This document shows, in pieces, positions 35,151 to 43,786 of a DNA stretch of 64,000 nucleotides (positions are counted from its first letter, which is position 1; the number at the start of each line of letters is the position of its first letter). The notes beneath the pieces were generated by a model. That model saw only the letters and a list, made by a program, of their open reading frames with translations, was not told the DNA's origin and made no database searches. A program made the position numbers and the translations under genes. Origin of the DNA: Sediminicoccus rosea (lineage in GTDB: Bacteria; Pseudomonadota; Alphaproteobacteria; Acetobacterales; Acetobacteraceae). The stretch lies in assembly GCF_033547095.1 (NCBI RefSeq), contig NZ_CP137852.1:124001-188000 (forward strand). Direction: 5' to 3'.

Positions 35151-38111
35151 TCACGGAAGGGAGAGCGCGCCGGTGTCCCGCCAGTAGCCGGCCTCCTGCT
35201 TCTCGGTCTGCAGGCGCAGCCGCACCGTGCTGCTGCGCTGGGGCGCGCCGTCGGCGTCGAGGATCTCCTCGATCTGGAAATCCTCGCGCAGCGCCTCGGC
35301 CTTCGCGCCTGCATCCTCGGAGATGTCGGCGCGGCGGATCTTGAGCGTGAGCGGCAGGGAGAGGCGCGGCACGTCGTCGGGGTTGGCGTATTCCAGGATG
35401 TAGAGGCGCGAGGCGTTCCAGCGTTCGAGGTCGAGCTGCCGGAAGCCGAGGAAGGTCGGCGCGCGGAACTCCATGGTGAAGCTGATGTCCTGCGCGTCAC
35501 CGCCCTTGCCGGGCAGGCGGTCGGGGTCCTCCAGCAGCACGTTCTGCCGCAGCATCTGGCCGCTGAGCTCGAGCCGGCCGAAATACCGCGCCGTGGATTT
35601 CATCGCGAGCTTGCTGGACCGCAGCAGGAAGCCCTCCAGCCGCCCCTCGGCCAGGGCGCAGAGCATGGCGCCGACGGCGGCCGTGGTCTTCGGGTCCTCG
35701 ACGCGGCCGGCGGGATCACGGAAGGGATACCAGCCGCCGGCCGGATAGCCGTTCATGGCGACGATGCGATGCGGCGGCACCGGCATCTTGGCGCGGATGA
35801 TGTCCTGCACGGCGCGCAGCCGGGACGGCCGGCCCGAGAGCAGCAGCCAGTCGCAATCGAAGGCGTGCACCGCCTCGCACAGATCCGCCAGCACTTGGCC
35901 CACGGCGCTCTGCACCACGGCGTCCACCTTGCCGGAGAAGGCCGTGATCTCGATCGCGGCCAGCGGGAAGTCGGCGAGGCCGGAGCGGGCGATCCGCTGC
36001 TCGAGATAATGCAGCGGCGCCTTCACCTCATGCCCGGCCAGGATGTCGCCCAGGCTGCGGCGCAGCACCTCGTGATTGGCCCTGCCCTCACTGCGCTCAT
36101 AGGCGTGCAGCACGGCGAGGCCCAGCCGCTCCAGCACCTGGCTGACGAGCTGCCGGCGCAGATGTCGCTCCGCCTCGCTCTGCGCGCCCTTGTCCCCGCC
36201 GAAGACCTCCTGCAGCAGCGCCTTGGCATTGGCGAGGCCCGCCTCGCGCAGCGCCTTCTCGATCTGCGGCAGGACGATGCTCTGGATCACCTCCTGCAGG
36301 ACCTCATCGCCCGCGATGCGGAAGCCCTCGCGGAAATTCTGGTGCGGCTCCACCTCCTGCCCCTCACGCGTGGTGTAGGTGCAGATCATGAGGTCCGTCG
36401 TGCCACCGCCGATGTCGATGCTCGCGACGCGCAGCGAAGGTTCCCGCCCGTATGTCTCGCGCAGGCGGCCGGTCAGGCTGAAGAAGGTGCCCGGGCTCGC
36501 GCGCAGCCGCTCGGTGGACTCCGTGTAGAGGAAGACGAGCTGCGTCGCCGTCGCCTCGTCCAGGTTGGCGATCACCCGCGGCTCGATGGGTGCCGCGATG
36601 CCCGCCTGGCTCCAGCCCAGCATGTCCCAGGCGAGGCGCACCGCGGCCTCCACACGGTCCCGGAAGATCCCTTGCTCCACCAGCGGCATGGCCGGCGGCA
36701 TGGTGAGCAGGATGCGGCGCAGGCGGCGCGGCACATCGGCGAACTTCGTGGCGTAGCGCGTCTCGACGGCGTTGATCTGGGTCTGTGCCTGCATCAGCAG
36801 TTCGGCGAGCAGGAAGGTCATCATGGAGGAGCGGCTGAACAGCGCGCGCATGGCGGGGCTCAGCGCGCCGCCGCGCCGCCGCCGCGTGCCGCGCAGCACC
36901 TCCCCTTCCTCCGAGACGAGCGTCATCAGGCTACCGCTGACCGGTGGCTCGGTCGTCGTGCCGTCGCTGCCCATGCCGTTCCAGCGCCAGACCTGCGAGG
37001 TGGCCCGCTCATCCCAGAGATAGCGCTTGGGGGAGGAGAGGCCCGTCGCGCCCTCATTGCCGCGGGACAGCGCGGCGAGGCGCATCGCCTCCGTGCCGAC
37101 GCGCACGGGCGCCAGCCACTGGAAGGCGTTGCCCCGGCCCGAGCGGCGGCTCAGCATGTCCTTGCCGAAGGTCGCGCGGCTGAACTCGACGCGGCTTTCG
37201 AAGGCCTGGGCGTAGCTCAGATGCGGCTGGCCGAGGTCGCGCAGCTTCAGCGGGTAACTGTTGTTGAGGTTGATCTGCGTCTCGCGCCGGTCCTCGATGA
37301 GGATGCCGCAGGTGCGCGAATTGCCGATGTCGAGCACGAGGTCCACCTGGATCGGCTCATAGGGCTTCACCTCGGAGACGACGTCCACCAGCTTGATGCG
37401 CGGCAGGAGGTCGGCCTCGCTCAGCAATTCGAGGAAGGTGATGTAGCGCGCCCAGTGCTCACAGGCGCGGCCCTCGGGCACGGCGGCGCCGCGCGGGCCG
37501 GATCGCGCCACGCGCATCTCGCGCTGCAGCTCCTCCAGCCATTGCGCCATCCAGGCCTCGTTCATGAACCAGGCATTGGCGTCGCGGCGCGCCACGAGGA
37601 CGAACTCGCCGGCGCCCTTGCTGTCATCGGGCGAGATGGCGGTGTAGGGGCGCGCCTCCTCCCGCGCGCGCAGGGCGGTGTCGAAGGCCAGCACGGCGTG
37701 GTGGGTGTGGCCGTCATGATCGGGCGCGGGCAGCGGCACGATGCGGATGCGCGCCCAATTGGTCGGCCCCTTGTCATAGACCTCCTGGCCGCCCGCCATC
37801 AGCGTCGCGATGCGCAGGAAGGGCAGCGGCACCCAGCGGTCCAGATAGGGCTCGAGCGCCTGGTTGCGGCCGATGTTGTAGGTTTCCTCCTCCGGCGGCG
37901 TCACGCCGGATTCGAGGTCGATCAGCGCGTCATGCGTCTCGGTCAGCACCCGCAGGTTGACGAGGTTGGGCGCCGCCTCCGCACCTTCGGGCATGGGGCG
38001 TTCCCAGAAGCTGCGCAGGATGCGGGGCAGCTTGTCCAGGGTGAAGCGGATGTCGATGAATTGGACGCCGCTCTGGGGCACCAGGCTGACGATACGCGGC
38101 AGCACCTGCAT
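35151..38111 (-). CDS. srfB: SrfB-family protein (Hsp70/actin-like ATPase fold)
   Basis: 986 residues of the SrfB family (PF07520). Actin/Hsp70 nucleotide motifs are clear: phosphate 1 'VDLVLDIGNSRTCGILIEDR' near residue 260, phosphate 2 'RVASIDIGGGTTDLMICTY' near 565, and an adenosine-type 'WLLLSGRPSRLRAV' near 757. 'SSPKRYLWDE' is another family signature. Cytosolic. It is first in the leftward operon. The start is ATG at 38111; a TTG directly before it is possible. Probably an ATP-driven clamp or scaffold for SrfC and the SrfA-like proteins (inference). Confidence 0.92.
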   Translation of the reverse strand: MQVLPRIVSLVPQSGVQFIDIRFTLDKLPRILRSFWERPMPEGAEAAPNLVNLRVLTETHDALIDLESGVTPPEEETYNIGRNQALEPYLDRWVPLPFLRIATLMAGGQEVYDKGPTNWARIRIVPLPAPDHDGHTHHAVLAFDTALRAREEARPYTAISPDDSKGAGEFVLVARRDANAWFMNEAWMAQWLEELQREMRVARSGPRGAAVPEGRACEHWARYITFLELLSEADLLPRIKLVDVVSEVKPYEPIQVDLVLDIGNSRTCGILIEDRRETQINLNNSYPLKLRDLGQPHLSYAQAFESRVEFSRATFGKDMLSRRSGRGNAFQWLAPVRVGTEAMRLAALSRGNEGATGLSSPKRYLWDERATSQVWRWNGMGSDGTTTEPPVSGSLMTLVSEEGEVLRGTRRRRGGALSPAMRALFSRSSMMTFLLAELLMQAQTQINAVETRYATKFADVPRRLRRILLTMPPAMPLVEQGIFRDRVEAAVRLAWDMLGWSQAGIAAPIEPRVIANLDEATATQLVFLYTESTERLRASPGTFFSLTGRLRETYGREPSLRVASIDIGGGTTDLMICTYTTREGQEVEPHQNFREGFRIAGDEVLQEVIQSIVLPQIEKALREAGLANAKALLQEVFGGDKGAQSEAERHLRRQLVSQVLERLGLAVLHAYERSEGRANHEVLRRSLGDILAGHEVKAPLHYLEQRIARSGLADFPLAAIEITAFSGKVDAVVQSAVGQVLADLCEAVHAFDCDWLLLSGRPSRLRAVQDIIRAKMPVPPHRIVAMNGYPAGGWYPFRDPAGRVEDPKTTAAVGAMLCALAEGRLEGFLLRSSKLAMKSTARYFGRLELSGQMLRQNVLLEDPDRLPGKGGDAQDISFTMEFRAPTFLGFRQLDLERWNASRLYILEYANPDDVPRLSLPLTLKIRRADISEDAGAKAEALREDFQIEEILDADGAPQRSSTVRLRLQTEKQEAGYWRDTGALSLP

Positions 38112-38254
38112 CAAACATTGCCCTGTGATCTCTATAATATTGCATGGTGCCCGACGCCCCCCGGCGATTCAAGGGCCGCGGCGGTGCGTGGCGCTTCCCC
38201 ACTTGGCAGCTGCATGAAAGCGGAAATACTCTGCACCAGGGGTTGGGGGTCGCC
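38112..38254. promoter_or_regulatory. Divergent promoter region of the srf cluster
   Basis: 143 bases between srfB and the protease gene. An AT-rich island with TATAAT (38133-38138) stands out in very GC-rich surroundings and can serve as a -10 element rightward; the overlapping reverse TATTAT could serve leftward. No good -35 hexamer was found at the right distance for either, so an activator or alternative sigma factor is possible. Confidence 0.5.
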
Positions 38255-40051
38255 ATGGCTGAACCGCTGTTCATCGGCAAGGTCGAATTCACGACCGCGG
38301 AACCCGTCAATCTGGGCCCGACGCCCGTCATCCGGCTGCATGGCGAGCTGGTCGTCATCCTGAACGAGCTGGGCGCCCCTGCCGCGGCCCGGCTGTTTGC
38401 CGAGCCCGTGGTGGGCAGCAGCGCCGTCAGCCTCTACGCCGAAGGCTCGGGCGATCCGCAGCGCTTCGCCACCCTCTCGCCCACCCGCCGCGCCGAGGCG
38501 GAGGCCGTGCTGCGCGCGCGGCTGAACGAGCTGCTGCCCGCGCTCGACCACCCGACGGCCGGCCCGCTGCTGCGCCGCGCCCTCTGCGTCGGCATCGATG
38601 ACGGGCTCTACGCGCTGGATGACGGCGTCGTGATCGTGGGCTGGGGCATGATCCCGGCCGGGACGCCGCAGGATGAGGCCGCGATCGCCGATCGCGTCCG
38701 CGCGGTCTTCGCCCGGTTCAGCCCGCCCTTGGCCACGGCCGGGGAAGGCTGGCTGAGCGGGCGGCCGCTCACCGCGCCACCGCCCGCCGCCGCCCGGGCC
38801 CGCCCCGCCGCGGCGCCGCCCCCGCGCGCCGCCGCGGCCCCTGCCGCCGCGGCGGCCGCCGGCGTGGCCGGGATCGCGGTGCCCCCCAGGCCGCGGCCGC
38901 CGGCCTCGGCGCTCTGGCTCGTGCCGCTGATGATCGCGGTCGGCGCCGTCTTCCTGCTGCTGGGCGCCTGGCTCGCCTGGCTGCATTTTTCCCGCGACGC
39001 CGCCCGCCAGCCCACCACCATCTCCCTGCTCGACGAACGCGCGACGCAGGAGGCGATCCGGATCCAGCAGGAAACCAATCGGGCGCTGGAGGCGGAGCTG
39101 GAACGCGCCCGCCGCGCCGCGGCCCAGCCCGAGGTCTGCGCCGCCGAGGGCCCGTTGAGCCTGCCCCCGGCGCCCGAGCGCCAGCGCATCCCGCCCGGAT
39201 CGGTGCCGCCACCCGTGCCGCAGCAGCAAGGCCAGGCGCCGCAGCCCTTCAACGGTTCGCTGGCGCAGCTGCTGGAACGCGGCGTGGTGATGGTGGTGAC
39301 GGCGGGGCAGCGCGGCATCGGCCACGGCACGGGCTTCTTCGTCGCGGGCGACACGATCGTGACCAATTCGCATGTGGTGGAAGGGGCCGACCCGCAGCAG
39401 GTCTTCATCACCTCGACCAGCATCGGCCGGGTGATCCGCGCGCGGGTGGTGGCGCAGACGCGTGGCGCCGGCGGCGGGGCGGTGGAACCGGGCGAACTCG
39501 ACCTCGCCATCCTGAAGCTCGACCAGCCCGTGCCGGGCGCGCAGCCCTTGGGCTTCACCCGCACGGCGGAGCGCCTGACCGATGTGGTGGCGGCGGGCTA
39601 CCCGGCCTCGGTCGTGCAGGTGGAGCAGGGCATGCAGGAGCTGCGCCAGGGCCGGCTCCAGACCCCGCCGGAGATCGTGCTGACCCGGGGCACCATCAGC
39701 ACCTTCCAGACACTGGGCAACAACTTCACCGTGATGCCGCACACCGCCGACATGTCGCCCGGCAACAGCGGCGGGCCGCTCGTGGATCTCTGCGGCCGGG
39801 TGGTAGGCATCAACACCTTCATCAGCCGCGCGACGGCCGTCGCGGACCGGGTGAAATACGCCCAGAAGACCGACAGCCTGTTGGCTTGGCTGCAGCAGAA
39901 CGGCGCGCCCGTGGATCTGCGCGAGGGCGCCTGCCAGCCCGCCCTGCCCGGCCTGCCGCTGCAGCCCAGCCCGCCCGCACCGGCCGCACCCGCGGCTCCT
40001 GCTCCCGCTCCTGCTCCTGCTCCTGCCCCGGCTCCGGCCGGGCCCAGGTAG
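38255..40051 (+). CDS. SrfA-like membrane protein with trypsin-like serine protease domain
   Basis: 598 residues from ATG 38255 (GGGGG site before it). About 1-150 is an SrfA-like module ending 'GVVIVGWGM', shared with the next two genes. An Ala/Pro linker follows, then a membrane span near 219-243 and a coiled coil ending in Cys ('ARRAAAQPEVCAAEG'). A trypsin-like protease domain has His373 ('TNSHVV'), Asp416 ('ELDLAIL') and Ser505 ('SPGNSGGPL'), all intact. The C-terminus is an Ala-Pro repeat tail. The protease is probably periplasmic. First gene of the rightward operon. Confidence 0.88.
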   Translation: MAEPLFIGKVEFTTAEPVNLGPTPVIRLHGELVVILNELGAPAAARLFAEPVVGSSAVSLYAEGSGDPQRFATLSPTRRAEAEAVLRARLNELLPALDHPTAGPLLRRALCVGIDDGLYALDDGVVIVGWGMIPAGTPQDEAAIADRVRAVFARFSPPLATAGEGWLSGRPLTAPPPAAARARPAAAPPPRAAAAPAAAAAAGVAGIAVPPRPRPPASALWLVPLMIAVGAVFLLLGAWLAWLHFSRDAARQPTTISLLDERATQEAIRIQQETNRALEAELERARRAAAQPEVCAAEGPLSLPPAPERQRIPPGSVPPPVPQQQGQAPQPFNGSLAQLLERGVVMVVTAGQRGIGHGTGFFVAGDTIVTNSHVVEGADPQQVFITSTSIGRVIRARVVAQTRGAGGGAVEPGELDLAILKLDQPVPGAQPLGFTRTAERLTDVVAAGYPASVVQVEQGMQELRQGRLQTPPEIVLTRGTISTFQTLGNNFTVMPHTADMSPGNSGGPLVDLCGRVVGINTFISRATAVADRVKYAQKTDSLLAWLQQNGAPVDLREGACQPALPGLPLQPSPPAPAAPAAPAPAPAPAPAPAPAGPR

Positions 40052-40072
40052 CGGGCGCGGAGCGCGCGCGGC

Positions 40073-41359
40073 ATGGAAGCCTCCCTGATCGCCACGACGC
40101 GCAATGCGGATCTGCGTCCGCTCGCGACCGGCGGCCAGGTGGCGACCGAGGTCTGGCAGCAGATCGCGGGGCACCTGCGGCAGAGCCTGAGCCCCGCCCA
40201 TGCCGCGCTGCTGGCCGAACCCCAGCCGGCCCCCGACCGCGGCCTCACGGATTGGTACTCCTCCGCCCAAGGCCCGGCCCTTGTGCTGGAGGAAATGGCC
40301 GAACCAGCGCGCGAGGCCGCGCGGAACGCCCTCTCCCGCCTCGTGCAGGACGTGAACGGCGAGATCGCGAAACTGCGCGCCAGCCGCCGGGACGCGGACA
40401 AGCTGCTGGCGGAGCTGCTCGCGCTGGCGCTGATCACCCCCTCGGCTGACAGCGTGCGGGTGATCGGCGGGCAGCCCGTGCTGGTCGCCTGGGGGCATGC
40501 GGCGGTGAACGCGGCGCCCGCGCCCGAGCTGTTGCTGGGCCAGTTGAGCCGGCCGCCCGGCACGCTGGGCTCCGGCAACATGGAGATCGTCGGCCCACCA
40601 CCCGCCGAGCCGCCGCGCCAACCCTGGGCCGCCATCGGGGCCCTGCTGCTGGCCCTGCTTCTGCTGCTGCTGGCCTTGCTGCTGCTCTGGCGCGATCCCT
40701 TCGGCTGGTTCCATGCCCCGCCGCAACAATGCGTCGTGGCGCCGGGCGATCTCGAGCTGGCGGAACGGCTGCGCGCCGAGCAGGAGCGCGAGGGACGCCT
40801 CAGGCAGGAGATCCTGCAGGAGATGCAACGCCTGGCCGCGCGCCGCCTTGCCTGCCCGCCGGTGGTGCGCGCGCCCGAGCCGCCGCGACCAGCGGTGCCG
40901 GCGCCGGTGCCAGCGCCTGCCACGCCACCCGCCGCACCTCCGCCCCAGCCGCCGAACCAGGATGCGGAGCGCGCGCGGGAGGAAGGGGCACGCACCGGGC
41001 GGATCCAGGTCATCCTCGCCTGGGACGATGTGAACGACCTGGATCTCTCGATCCTCTGCCCGGCCGGCCAAGCCCGGATCTATTTCGGCCAGACCACCGC
41101 CTGCGGCGGCACGCTCGACGTGGACCGCAATGCCGGCGGCGCGCCGACCCCGCGGCCCGTCGAGAACATCGTCTTCTCCCAGGATCCGCCCCCGGGCACC
41201 TACACCATCGTGGTCACGCATTACGCGACCCATGCGGGCGGCCCGCGCGTCTCGCCCTGGCGGGTCACGCTCCGCCGCGAGGGGCGGCCGGAGCAGCGCT
41301 TCTCGGGGCAGGTCGCGACGGGGCAGAGCGTGACCGTCACGACCTTCACCGTGCCATGA
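40073..41359 (+). CDS. SrfA-like membrane protein with YfaP/DUF2135-like C-domain
   Basis: 428 residues. N-terminal SrfA-like module including 'DWYSSAQGPAL' and 'IGGQPVLVAWGH', the closest of the three to Salmonella SrfA as I recall it. One long membrane span ('LLLALLLLLLALLLLW', near 187-207). Then a Cys-bounded coiled coil ('QQCVVAPGDLELAERL ... RRLACPP'), a Pro-rich linker, and a beta-sandwich from about 300: 'IQVILAWDDVNDLDLSILC', 'CGGTLDVDRNAGG', 'PPPGTYTIVVTHYA'. That last domain has the DUF2135/YfaP pattern. It starts 21 bases after the protease gene. Confidence 0.82.
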   Translation: MEASLIATTRNADLRPLATGGQVATEVWQQIAGHLRQSLSPAHAALLAEPQPAPDRGLTDWYSSAQGPALVLEEMAEPAREAARNALSRLVQDVNGEIAKLRASRRDADKLLAELLALALITPSADSVRVIGGQPVLVAWGHAAVNAAPAPELLLGQLSRPPGTLGSGNMEIVGPPPAEPPRQPWAAIGALLLALLLLLLALLLLWRDPFGWFHAPPQQCVVAPGDLELAERLRAEQEREGRLRQEILQEMQRLAARRLACPPVVRAPEPPRPAVPAPVPAPATPPAAPPPQPPNQDAERAREEGARTGRIQVILAWDDVNDLDLSILCPAGQARIYFGQTTACGGTLDVDRNAGGAPTPRPVENIVFSQDPPPGTYTIVVTHYATHAGGPRVSPWRVTLRREGRPEQRFSGQVATGQSVTVTTFTVP

Positions 41360-41396
41360 GCGGATCCTTCGCCATGATCCGGGCCGGGGACGCGCC

Positions 41397-42554
41397 ATGC
41401 AGCAACTGAGCGAGTTCCCCGCCGCCACCCATGTCGCGCTGCTGCCGGCCGGCCTCTCGCATGCCACCGCGCTGGCGACACTCTCCGGCATGCTGGCCAC
41501 CCATGCCGGGCCGGAGACCGCCAGGCTCTTTGCCGCCGTCCAGGAAACGCCGGAGGGCTGGGCCTTCCTGGCACCGATGGGCCGGCTGGCGCGCTTCGAC
41601 CAGCTCGACGCCGAAGGGCGCGCGCGGTTGCGGGCCGAGATCGGCCGCCTCGCGCAGCTGCTGCGCCAGGTGGCCGAGGTGGCGGCCCGGGCGGACCCCG
41701 TGGCGCATGGCGGGCTGCCGGCGCTGGTCGCCGCCGCGCTGGAGGTGCCCTCCTTCGAGCATGTCTTCGCCCAGGCGGGGCGCCCCGTGCTGGCCGGCTG
41801 GGGCCTCGCCCCCGCCAACCAGCCGCAGGGGGCCGGGCTGCTGCGTCCGCTGGATGACGGCCGGCCGGCCGAGCATGGCAGGGCCATGCCCTGGCTCGCG
41901 CTGGGGCTGGGCGCGGCCGGCCTCGCGCTGCTGGGCGCGCTGGCGGCCGTCGCCATCCCCATGCTCGAGCGCGGGGAACGCCAATGCCGCATCGAGGAAG
42001 GCGACATCACCGCCTTCCTGCGGCTTGAACAGGAGCGCGAGCGGGAGCAGGGGCTGCGGGCCGAGATCGCCAGGCTGCTCGGCGATGTGGCGCAGCGGCA
42101 GAGCCAATGCCCGCTGCGCGAGGTCAGGCCGCCGCCACCGCCGCCGCCACCGGCCGAGCCACCACGGCGCGAACAGCCACCCCCGCGCGAGGCACCGCCG
42201 CGTCCGCCGCCACCACCGCCGCAGCGCCCGGCCAATGCGGCGCCCTGCAGCGAGGAGACCAACAGCGGCGGGCAGGGCGTCACCGTCACGCGGCATTACC
42301 TCGGGCCAACGCGCGGCCGCGTCATGCTGAAATACGATGCGCGGATGGAGCCGGACAGCTTCGAGGTGCTGTATCGCGGGCGGCGGCTCGGCTCGTCCGA
42401 TGGCTTCCAATCCGGCAATGGCGCCTTCAGCTTCGACTGGAATCCTCCCCCGAACGGGACGGCGGAGGATTACGTGGTGGAGGTGCGGGTGGTCGGCAGG
42501 CCCGGCTCCTCCAGCACCGTCTGGCGCTACAGCCTCGATTGCCCGGTCCGATGA
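41397..42554 (+). CDS. SrfA-like membrane protein with a third, unassigned beta C-domain
   Basis: 385 residues. SrfA-like module ending 'AGRPVLAGWGLAPAN', a membrane span near 165-190, and a Cys-bounded coiled coil ('RQCRIEEGDITAFLRLEQERE ... SQCPL') that matches the previous gene's in order and spacing. A Pro-rich linker with a run of eight prolines leads to a C-terminal beta domain: 'GRVMLKYDARMEPDSFEVLY', 'SGNGAFSFDW', 'DYVVEVRVVG', 'WRYSLDCP'. The domain has one Cys near its start and one at its end. Family not recognised. The stop overlaps the next start (ATGA). Confidence 0.8.
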   Translation: MQQLSEFPAATHVALLPAGLSHATALATLSGMLATHAGPETARLFAAVQETPEGWAFLAPMGRLARFDQLDAEGRARLRAEIGRLAQLLRQVAEVAARADPVAHGGLPALVAAALEVPSFEHVFAQAGRPVLAGWGLAPANQPQGAGLLRPLDDGRPAEHGRAMPWLALGLGAAGLALLGALAAVAIPMLERGERQCRIEEGDITAFLRLEQEREREQGLRAEIARLLGDVAQRQSQCPLREVRPPPPPPPPAEPPRREQPPPREAPPRPPPPPPQRPANAAPCSEETNSGGQGVTVTRHYLGPTRGRVMLKYDARMEPDSFEVLYRGRRLGSSDGFQSGNGAFSFDWNPPPNGTAEDYVVEVRVVGRPGSSSTVWRYSLDCPVR

Positions 42555-43078
42555 GGAACACCACATTGAAAGGCATGCACGAACCCCGCGCCCTCGCCAG
42601 GACCCTGCTGCTCGCGCTGCCGCTCACCGCCTGCGCGGTGGAGGGGCAGAATGCCGACCAGCGAGGCTTCTTCACCGGGATCGGAGCGGCGGTGACGGGC
42701 GCCGATGTCCGCAATGTCCAGCGGCTGGAGGCGACCGCGCAGCAATCCGAGCTGGAAGCCCGCCTGGCCCAGCGGCGCCAGGAGAGCGCGGCACAGGCCG
42801 CGAGCCTTTCGAGCCGGCAGGTCAGCGCCGCGGAGCGACGGCTGGCCGCCGTCCAGCGGGATATCGCGCGCAACCGCGCGACCTTGGCGCGGCTGCGGCA
42901 GGAGTTGCAGGCCGGCACGCCGCGCGCGGCGGAGGCCAACCGCCTGGAGCAGGAATTGTCGGCGCTGGAGCGGGAGCGCCGCGCGGCGGCGGCGCAGGCC
43001 AGCGCGGATGAGGTGCAGCGCGTCGAGGAGCGATCCCGCGCGCTGGATGCCGAGGTGCGCCGCTTCGGCGCAATGTGA
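42551..43078 (+). CDS. Coiled-coil lipoprotein of the srf cluster
   Basis: 175 residues. Hydrophobic leader and lipobox 'LPLTAC', then 'DQRGFFTGIGAAVTGADVRN' and a long Arg/Glu/Ala-rich coiled coil to the C-terminus. Probably anchored in the outer or inner membrane, with the coil reaching into the periplasm where it could pair with the coils of the SrfA-like proteins. The ATG overlaps the preceding stop. No family recognised. Confidence 0.78.
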   Translation: MRNTTLKGMHEPRALARTLLLALPLTACAVEGQNADQRGFFTGIGAAVTGADVRNVQRLEATAQQSELEARLAQRRQESAAQAASLSSRQVSAAERRLAAVQRDIARNRATLARLRQELQAGTPRAAEANRLEQELSALERERRAAAAQASADEVQRVEERSRALDAEVRRFGAM

Positions 43079-43102
43079 GACAGGCAAGCCAGGGAGACAG
43101 CC

Positions 43103-43786
43103 GTGAAGCTATCGAGACCGATCCGCGCGGCCATGCTGGCCATGGTGGCCACGCTCAGCCTCGTGGGCTGCGCGTCCACCGCCTATGACCCGAGCCTGAC
43201 GCCCCAGCAGAACGCCATGCGCCAGCAGGCGGGCCGCTGGAACGCGACGGTCGCGACCGGGGCGCTGGTGGGTGCGGCCGGCGGTGCCGCGCTCGGCGCC
43301 GCGGTGGGCGGGCGGAACCGCGGCACGGCGGCGCTGATCGGCGCCGGGGCGGGCGCGCTGGCCGGATTGGTGGCCGGAACCATGGTGGCCAACCGCAACC
43401 TCGCCTTCGAAAATCAGGAAATGCCGCTGCGGGACCGCATCGCCGATGCGCAGGCCCGCACGGTGGAGCTGCAGCGCTCCGCCCAGGCGGCGAATGAATT
43501 GACGGCCGACAATCTGCGCCGGCTGGACGCCCTGGAAGCCCAGTATCGCCGCGGGCAGATTTCCGCCGCCTCCTATCAGGCGCAGGTGCGCTCCATGCAA
43601 TCGGATGTGGACCTCCTGCGGACCGAGCAGAGCGGCGCCCAGGATTTCGTCAATCGCCTGAGCCGCAGCGCGCAGACCACACCACAGCTGCGCGCCGAGG
43701 AGGGCAAGGCGCGACATTCGGCGGAATCCATCCAGCGCTCGGCGGATCAGCTGGAAAACCGGCTGGCCCGGGCACCGGCCGCCTGA
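43103..43786 (+). CDS. Glycine-zipper lipoprotein with coiled coil
   Basis: 227 residues from a GTG with AGGGAGA upstream. Lipobox 'LSLVGCAS'. Residues about 50-95 form a glycine zipper ('GALVGAAGGAALGAAVGG', 'GAGAGALAGLVAG'), a motif of outer-membrane-inserting or pore-forming lipoproteins. A coiled-coil C-terminal half follows. Last gene of the rightward srf operon, followed by a hairpin. It may supply an outer-membrane element to the system (inference). Confidence 0.82.
   Translation: MKLSRPIRAAMLAMVATLSLVGCASTAYDPSLTPQQNAMRQQAGRWNATVATGALVGAAGGAALGAAVGGRNRGTAALIGAGAGALAGLVAGTMVANRNLAFENQEMPLRDRIADAQARTVELQRSAQAANELTADNLRRLDALEAQYRRGQISAASYQAQVRSMQSDVDLLRTEQSGAQDFVNRLSRSAQTTPQLRAEEGKARHSAESIQRSADQLENRLARAPAA

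Noticed and set aside
32201-38363. Plus-strand open frames of 1047 and 1158 codons opposite srfC and srfB
   Set aside because: Antisense shadows; the minus-strand frames encode intact SrfC and SrfB motifs.
38132-42289. Very long minus-strand open frame (about 1385 codons) opposite the SrfA-like genes
   Set aside because: Antisense shadow in GC-rich DNA: composition is Arg/Gly/His-rich, with no domain, and the plus-strand frames carry clear protease and membrane motifs.
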